Below, one piece after another: positions 5,784 to 7,677 of a stretch of DNA of 7,677 bases. The first letter of the stretch is position 1. Each line of letters starts with the position of its first letter. The DNA comes from Methylococcales bacterium (GTDB lineage: Bacteria > Pseudomonadota > Gammaproteobacteria > Methylococcales > Methylomonadaceae): positions 1 through 7,677 of the forward strand of contig JAGLEW010000065.1 in NCBI GenBank assembly GCA_023144875.1. The letters run 5' to 3'. The position numbers and the translations under genes were made by a program. Below the pieces are notes generated by a model, which worked only from the letters and a program-made list of their open reading frames with translations, did not search any database and had not been told where the DNA came from.

Positions 5784-7061
5784 ATGGAAAACAACTTAAT
5801 TGAACTCAGTTATGCGCTGGATACATTTTATTTATTAATCAGCGGCGCATTTGTCATGTGGATGGCGGCAGGATTTGCCATGTTAGAGGCAGGCTTAGTC
5901 CGCGCCAAAAACACCACCGAAATTTTAACTAAAAATGTGGCACTTTTCGCAATTGCCTGTGTAATGTATTTACTGGTTGGTTACAATATTATGTATCCAG
6001 GTGATTCAGCAGTAAATAGTATCTGGCCAGGTATCAGTTTTTTATTAGGCGAGGATAATACCGCCGCAGAAGTCATTGCCGCCAATGGCGATGCTGACCC
6101 TGATAATAATATCGTTTATTCAAACATGGCGGATTTTTTCTTCCAAGTAGTGTTTGTCGCAACAGCGATGTCAATTGTCTCAGGGGCGGTCGCAGAACGA
6201 ATGAAACTTTGGGCGTTCCTTGCCTTCTCTGTCGTGATGACAGGCTTTATTTACCCACTACAAGGTTATTGGAAATGGGGCGGCGGTTTTCTTGACGGCT
6301 TAGGGTTTTATGATTTTGCTGGTTCAGGGGTCGTGCATTTATGCGGTGCAACGGCGGCTTTCGCAGGTATTCTCTTGTTAGGCCCTCGAAAAGGTAAATA
6401 TGATAAAGACGGAAATATCACGCCAATTCCTGGATGTAACTTACCCTTAGCGACTCTCGGAACATTTATTTTATGGATGGGCTGGTTTGGTTTTAATGGC
6501 GGTTCTCAATTAATTTTATCAACCGCTTCCGATGCAAATGCGATTGCGATGGTATTTCTTAATACCAATGCCTCAGCCGCTGGTGGCGTAGTTTCTGCAC
6601 TCATTGTTGCACATATTTTATTTGGTAAAGCCGATTTATCCATGATTTTAAACGGCGCACTCGCAGGATTGGTCGCTATTACCGCAGACCCTGCCAGCCC
6701 TAGCCCTTTGTTGGCGACAATTATTGGTATGGTCGCAGGCGTTATCGTGGTTTTTTCAATCATTGGTATTGATAAATTAAGATTGGATGATCCCGTGGGC
6801 GCCTTATCGGTTCATGGCGTTGTGGGTATTTGGGGTTTAATCGCGGTTTGTTTTTCAAACAAAGATGCCACCTTTGCCGCACAATTGATTGGTATTCTAA
6901 GCATCATTAGTTTTGTTTTCGCGGCAAGCTTTGGCACATGGTATGCCTTCAAAGCGCTTATGGGTATTCGTGTTTCTGAAGAAGAAGAATATCACGGGGT
7001 TGATTATTCTGAATGTGGTATGGAAGCCTATCCTGAATTTACGGATAATAGTAAAGGCTAA
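5784..7061 (+). CDS. amtB: Ammonium transporter AmtB
   Basis: A trimeric inner-membrane channel for ammonium uptake, 425 residues with about 11 hydrophobic segments. Pore residues are recognisable by motif: the twin histidines at His185 (GSGVVHLCG) and His344 (ALSVHGVVG), Asp177 in YDFAG, Trp165 in WKWGGG, and Phe237 and Ser241 in GWFGFNGGS. The N terminus enters directly into the first conserved helix (MWMAAGFAMLEAGLVRAKN), so it lacks the cleaved leader of E. coli AmtB. An acidic, Asp/Asn-rich periplasmic loop lies at about 90-115. The cytosolic tail RVSEEEEYHGVDYSECGMEAY is the conserved PII-contact region, agreeing with the adjacent PII genes. The ribosome site GAGGT (5773-5777) supports the start. 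It is probably co-transcribed with glnK and ended by the hairpin at 7087-7124. Confidence 0.97.
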   Translation: MENNLIELSYALDTFYLLISGAFVMWMAAGFAMLEAGLVRAKNTTEILTKNVALFAIACVMYLLVGYNIMYPGDSAVNSIWPGISFLLGEDNTAAEVIAANGDADPDNNIVYSNMADFFFQVVFVATAMSIVSGAVAERMKLWAFLAFSVVMTGFIYPLQGYWKWGGGFLDGLGFYDFAGSGVVHLCGATAAFAGILLLGPRKGKYDKDGNITPIPGCNLPLATLGTFILWMGWFGFNGGSQLILSTASDANAIAMVFLNTNASAAGGVVSALIVAHILFGKADLSMILNGALAGLVAITADPASPSPLLATIIGMVAGVIVVFSIIGIDKLRLDDPVGALSVHGVVGIWGLIAVCFSNKDATFAAQLIGILSIISFVFAASFGTWYAFKALMGIRVSEEEEYHGVDYSECGMEAYPEFTDNSKG

Positions 7062-7086
7062 ACGCTCATTTTTTCGTAAAAAACTT

Positions 7087-7124
7087 AAAACTTCGATAAG
7101 CTTTGTCGCTTGTCGGAGTTTTTT
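7087..7124 (+). terminator. Rho-independent terminator after amtB
   Basis: A 12-bp stem with two G-T pairs (7090-7101 with 7108-7119) and a 6-base loop are followed by T residues to 7124; upstream A residues 7087-7089 can extend the stem. It lies 25 bases past the amtB stop and should separate glnK-amtB from the second PII gene. Confidence 0.88.
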
Positions 7125-7167
7125 GCGTTTAAAGCGTTGAAGAATACGTGTTAGATAATTATGGTGA

Positions 7168-7196
7168 TTGTATATTGGGATAGAACTCTCTATGAT
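7168..7196 (+). promoter_or_regulatory. Possible sigma-70 promoter for the second PII gene
   Basis: TTGTAT and TATGAT are separated by 17 bases. The -10 matches 5 of 6 consensus positions and the -35 only 3 of 6. The start would lie near 7203, about 50 bases before the gene. No sigma-54 spacing or NtrC palindrome is present between 7062 and 7253. Confidence 0.35.
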
Positions 7197-7253
7197 TGCA
7201 AGTTCTTTGCCACGCCTTAGGCTTGAATTTTAACCAGTAGATAGGACGACATT

Positions 7254-7592
7254 ATGAAATTAATCACCGCTATTATTAAACCATTTAAAATGGATGACGT
7301 GAGAGAAGCACTGTCTGAAATCGGAGTAGCTGGGGTTACAGCGACTGAAGTCAAAGGCTTTGGGCGGCAAAAAGGTCATACCGAATTGTACCGAGGCGCT
7401 GAATATGTGGTTGATTTTTTACCAAAAGTGAAGCTCGAAATTGCGGTGGCAGATGAAGTGGTCGATCAAGCGATTGAAACCATTATAAATACCGCTAACA
7501 CAGGTAAAATAGGCGATGGTAAAATATTTGTCACCAACTTAGAACAAGTAATTCGTATAAGAACAGGCGAGACAGGCACTGACGCTGTATAG
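7254..7592 (+). CDS. PII signal protein, GlnB/GlnK family (copy 2)
   Basis: A second 112-residue PII trimer protein, differing from copy 1 at 19 of 112 positions (83% identity) with no gaps. The T-loop (with Gln39 and Tyr51), B-loop TGKIGDGKI and C-loop arginines are all unchanged, so uridylylation and nucleotide/2-oxoglutarate binding should be kept. Changes cluster at residues 59-70 (KVKLEIAVADEVV against KAKIEAAVSQDQL). AGGA (7243-7246) lies 7 bases before the ATG. It sits behind the amtB terminator with its own leader and lacks the nitrogen-starvation promoter elements of copy 1. It may be the housekeeping GlnB, but I leave the symbol open because the sequence does not decide it. The next gene begins 9 bases after its stop. 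Confidence 0.93.
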   Translation: MKLITAIIKPFKMDDVREALSEIGVAGVTATEVKGFGRQKGHTELYRGAEYVVDFLPKVKLEIAVADEVVDQAIETIINTANTGKIGDGKIFVTNLEQVIRIRTGETGTDAV

Positions 7593-7601
7593 ACTTATCA
7601 A

Positions 7602-7677
7602 GTGAATATAAAAATAAAACTTCTTTTAGGGTTGCTTCTCATCCCAGAGCTTGCTTTTTCCGATGAATTAAATGCCG
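7602..7677 (+). CDS. Start of an exported protein of unknown function (cut by window edge)
   Basis: Only 25 codons are present, but they read as a good signal peptide: a basic start (MNIKIK), the hydrophobic core LLLGLLLIP, and a likely cleavage site at ELAFS before DELNA. The start is GTG with no visible ribosome site. It is the only reasonable start, because the stop of the preceding PII gene lies in the same frame three codons earlier (TAG at 7590-7592). The 9-base gap suggests co-transcription and translational coupling with the second PII gene. The mature protein is outside the window, so family and function are unknown; a periplasmic or outer-membrane protein is expected. Confidence 0.6.
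   Translation, partial: MNIKIKLLLGLLLIPELAFSDELNA

Noticed and set aside
6506..6763. Open frame of 85 codons on the minus strand inside amtB
   Set aside because: It mirrors amtB codon bias and has no independent protein signature.
6913..7140. Open frame of 75 codons overlapping the amtB end and running through the terminator
   Set aside because: It is out of frame with amtB, rich in Lys/Arg/Phe from AT-rich DNA, and spans the hairpin; no family resemblance.
1..7677. CRISPR array, phage defence system, transposon or integron
   Set aside because: No regularly spaced repeats, transposase, integrase, terminal repeats or tRNA targets are visible, and the gene content is a coherent nitrogen-control cluster.

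Overview
The window comes from a proteobacterium, most likely a gammaproteobacterium with an AT-rich genome (roughly 40% GC by eye). The evidence is an enteric-type NtrB/NtrC pair, a class I-beta glutamine synthetase with the adenylylation tyrosine, GlnB/GlnK-type PII proteins with Tyr51, and a TorF-family (Gcw_chp) outer-membrane protein. The genus cannot be fixed from the sequence. Sulfur oxidisers of the Thiotrichales/Beggiatoa kind or methanotrophs would fit, but that is a guess.

Layout. The left two thirds reads leftward: the 5' part of ntrC (1-752, cut by the window edge), ntrB/glnL (742-1806, overlapping ntrC), a strong terminator (1903-1927), glnA (1947-3356), another terminator (3445-3467), and a TorF-family putative porin (3500-4918) made of two tandem copies of a domain that is normally single. 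A 496-bp divergent intergenic region (4919-5414) follows. Rightward from it run a PII gene (5415-5753), amtB (5784-7061), a terminator (7087-7124), a second PII gene 83% identical to the first (7254-7592), and the start of a gene for an exported protein (7602 to the window edge).

How it works together. This is a nearly complete ammonium sensing and assimilation locus: AmtB imports ammonium, PII proteins gate AmtB and report 2-oxoglutarate, ATP and uridylylation state, NtrB/NtrC convert that into transcription, and GlnA fixes ammonium into glutamine. The control region ahead of the first PII gene has the full layout of an NtrC-activated promoter: a GCAC-N7-GTGC NtrC site, a perfect IHF consensus, and a -24/-12 sigma-54 promoter with exact GG-N10-GC spacing. 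The second PII gene lacks these elements and lies behind a terminator, so the two PII paralogues are probably expressed differently.

Most of the window is conserved nitrogen-control machinery and should not be called novel. The parts worth a second look are the tandem-duplicated TorF protein between glnA and glnK-amtB, the PII-amtB-PII arrangement, a possible sigma-54 promoter for ntrBC, and the cut-off exported protein immediately behind the second PII gene. I see no mobile element, CRISPR array, tRNA or rRNA.
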